14,051 nucleotides of DNA from an uncultured Clostridia bacterium (GTDB lineage: Bacteria; Bacillota; Clostridia; Christensenellales; UBA1242): the NCBI GenBank assembly GCA_947584775.1, contig CANPWT010000024.1, positions 1 to 14,051 of the forward strand, written 5' to 3'. The notes below the pieces were generated by a model. The model was not told where the DNA came from, did no database searches, and saw nothing but the letters and a program-made list of their open reading frames with translations. This document shows positions 12,957-14,051 of the stretch, piece by piece. The translations under genes were made by a program, and so were the position numbers. How positions within the stretch are numbered: position 1 is the first letter of the stretch; each line of letters begins with the position of its first letter.

Positions 12957-13364
12957 TTAATATTTTTTATCTAGCACGCCGGCAATTATCATTGCTTTTA
13001 AAACCGGGTTTAAATCGTTAATGTTTAATTTATTTGGCTCGCTTTCTTTTTTTTGCGTTCCATTAAACGGATTAAACTCGCTTTCAAACAGTGGTGGATT
13101 TTTGCGCTCGGGTGCGCTGATATTTTTGCGTTTGTTTTGTAGGTAACTTTTAAAATCGGTATCTGCGCTTACATTTGCATTTGCAAGGTTGTTTATTGAG
13201 GGTTGTTCCACAATAGGGGCGGATGGCTTAAATTCATCCGCTGGCTGTTGCGGTTTTGCTTGTGCGTTTTGTTTTTTGCGAATGCGCTTTGGCAAAATTA
13301 TTAACAATGCAACAATTGGCAATAGACAAGCGATTAATATTATGGCTAATTCAAAACCACTCAT
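12957..13364 (-). CDS. Small single-pass membrane protein next to floA
   Basis: A 135-residue protein of no family I can name. Residues 4-24 are a membrane helix, followed by a basic KRIRKK stretch, so the rest should be cytoplasmic. Residues 31-115 are a disordered linker rich in P, N, Q and K. The end, LNINDLNPVLKAMIIAGVLDKKY (113-135), looks like a short amphipathic helix and is the part most likely to be conserved. AGAGG just before the ATG overlaps the floA stop codon, and the gap to floA is 9 bases, so the two are co-transcribed and coupled. It is the last gene before the terminator. A role with flotillin in membrane organisation is an inference from position only. Confidence 0.8.
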   Translation of the reverse strand: MSGFELAIILIACLLPIVALLIILPKRIRKKQNAQAKPQQPADEFKPSAPIVEQPSINNLANANVSADTDFKSYLQNKRKNISAPERKNPPLFESEFNPFNGTQKKESEPNKLNINDLNPVLKAMIIAGVLDKKY

Positions 13365-13373
13365 AATTTACCT

Positions 13374-14051
13374 CTAAAAGCGTCCCTCGCCTGGCCTGCC
13401 TGAGCCTGATTTAGGTGGTTGTTTATTTTCGGTTGCGCCGCTTATTGAATTCCTCATATTAGTGTCCGCCACCATGTTTTGCAATTTGTAATAATCTAAA
13501 ACGCCAAATTTGCCTGCTTTCATTGCGGTTGCCATTGCTTTGTGCACTTCGCTTTCTGCTGCCAACACAATTGCCTGCATTTCTTGTGTTTTTGCTTTCA
13601 TTTCTTGCTCTAAGGCCACTGCTTGCGCCTTTCTTTCTTCGGCTGCTGCTTGGCTTATTCTTTTCCTTGCCTCAGCCTCTTCAATTTTTAATTTTGCGCC
13701 AATATTTTCGCCAACGTCCACATCTTTAACATCAATGGACAAAATTTCGTATGCGGTTTGCCTGTCTAGCCTATCGGACAAAATGGTTTTAGAAATAATA
13801 GATGGATTTGCCAAAATGTCGGTGTGTTTTTCCGCTTGGCCAATCGCGGTAACGATACCCTCGCCCACACGCGCCAGAATTGTTTCTGCGTCCGCCGTGC
13901 CAATTTGCCTATCTAGTTTTGCACGTACGGTAACTTGCGCCATGGCCTTAACTTGAACGCCGTTTTTTGCCATTGCCTCTACCCAGCCGGTTTTTATAAC
14001 TTTTGGGTTAACGCTTGTTTTAACTGCCTCAACCACATCACGCCCGGCAAG
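13374..14051 (-). CDS. floA: Flotillin-like protein FloA (5' end outside the window)
   Basis: FloA forms membrane foci that organise lipid-raft-like domains and their client proteins. The visible 225 residues match the C-terminal two thirds of the family (full length about 330): AGRDVVEAVKTSVNPKV, ETILARVGEGIVTAIG, AYEILSIDVKDVDVGENIG, then the Ala/Glu/Lys-rich coiled coil (KIEEAEARKRISQAAAEERKAQ) and GVLDYYKLQNMVADTNMRNSI. The frame is open to the window edge. The codon at 14036-14034 is GTG and encodes an internal valine, not a start. The missing part holds the membrane hairpin and the start of the PHB domain. It ends in a short Gly/Pro tail (SGSGRPGEGRF). The small membrane protein gene follows. 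Confidence 0.95.
   Translation of the reverse strand, partial: LAGRDVVEAVKTSVNPKVIKTGWVEAMAKNGVQVKAMAQVTVRAKLDRQIGTADAETILARVGEGIVTAIGQAEKHTDILANPSIISKTILSDRLDRQTAYEILSIDVKDVDVGENIGAKLKIEEAEARKRISQAAAEERKAQAVALEQEMKAKTQEMQAIVLAAESEVHKAMATAMKAGKFGVLDYYKLQNMVADTNMRNSISGATENKQPPKSGSGRPGEGRF

Noticed and set aside
14034..14036. GTG as the start of floA
   Set aside because: The frame is open to the window edge and the residues before it (AGRDV) match the family, so it is an internal valine.

Overview
The window looks like chromosomal DNA of an AT-rich, low-GC monoderm bacterium of the Bacillota, probably an uncultured Clostridia-like lineage known mainly from metagenomes. The evidence is a DnaD-family protein next to a DnaI-type helicase loader, a FloA flotillin, a lipoprotein-type M1 peptidase, the order rpmG-secE-nusG-rplK-rplA, strong AGGAGG-type ribosome binding sites inside operons, and normal use of TGA as a stop (end of dnaD). 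The lineage itself is an inference from gene content.

Layout. 1-175 is a tandem array of 49-bp repeats that runs off the left edge, followed by about 490 bp of extremely AT-rich DNA without a credible gene. cysS (670-2055) has a near-perfect promoter and its own terminator. Two small unknown genes follow (2121-2567, 2606-3070). They meet head to head, with no gap, a third unknown gene on the minus strand (3071-3823). A glycosyltransferase with a helical-repeat tail (3988-5112) converges on an M1-family metallopeptidase lipoprotein (5174-6700). A replication operon follows on the plus strand: a four-repeat DnaD-like protein, a DnaI-like loader and dUTPase (6824-9610).

9611-10168 holds two long tandem copies and a partial third of a 165-169 bp repeat, then a bidirectional terminator. 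The minus-strand transcription/translation operon rpmG-secE-nusG-rplK-rplA occupies 10169-12439 and has a clear promoter at 12486-12514 and a candidate L1-binding site before rplK. 12515-12956 is again repeat-filled and carries an inverted copy of the same family seen at 9.65-10.02 kb, so the operon lies between inverted repeats. The right end carries a small membrane protein and the 3' part of floA, both on the minus strand.

Themes. Genes inside operons have good Shine-Dalgarno sequences, often inside the preceding gene. Several first genes (3071-3823, dnaD, perhaps the glycosyltransferase) have none, and their best promoter puts the transcription start at or next to the start codon, so they may be leaderless. 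Terminator hairpins run into coding ends at two convergent junctions. I found no convincing novel defence or mobile system. The best candidates for something undescribed are the repeat families, the leaderless pattern, the DnaD repeat expansion and the unknown small genes.
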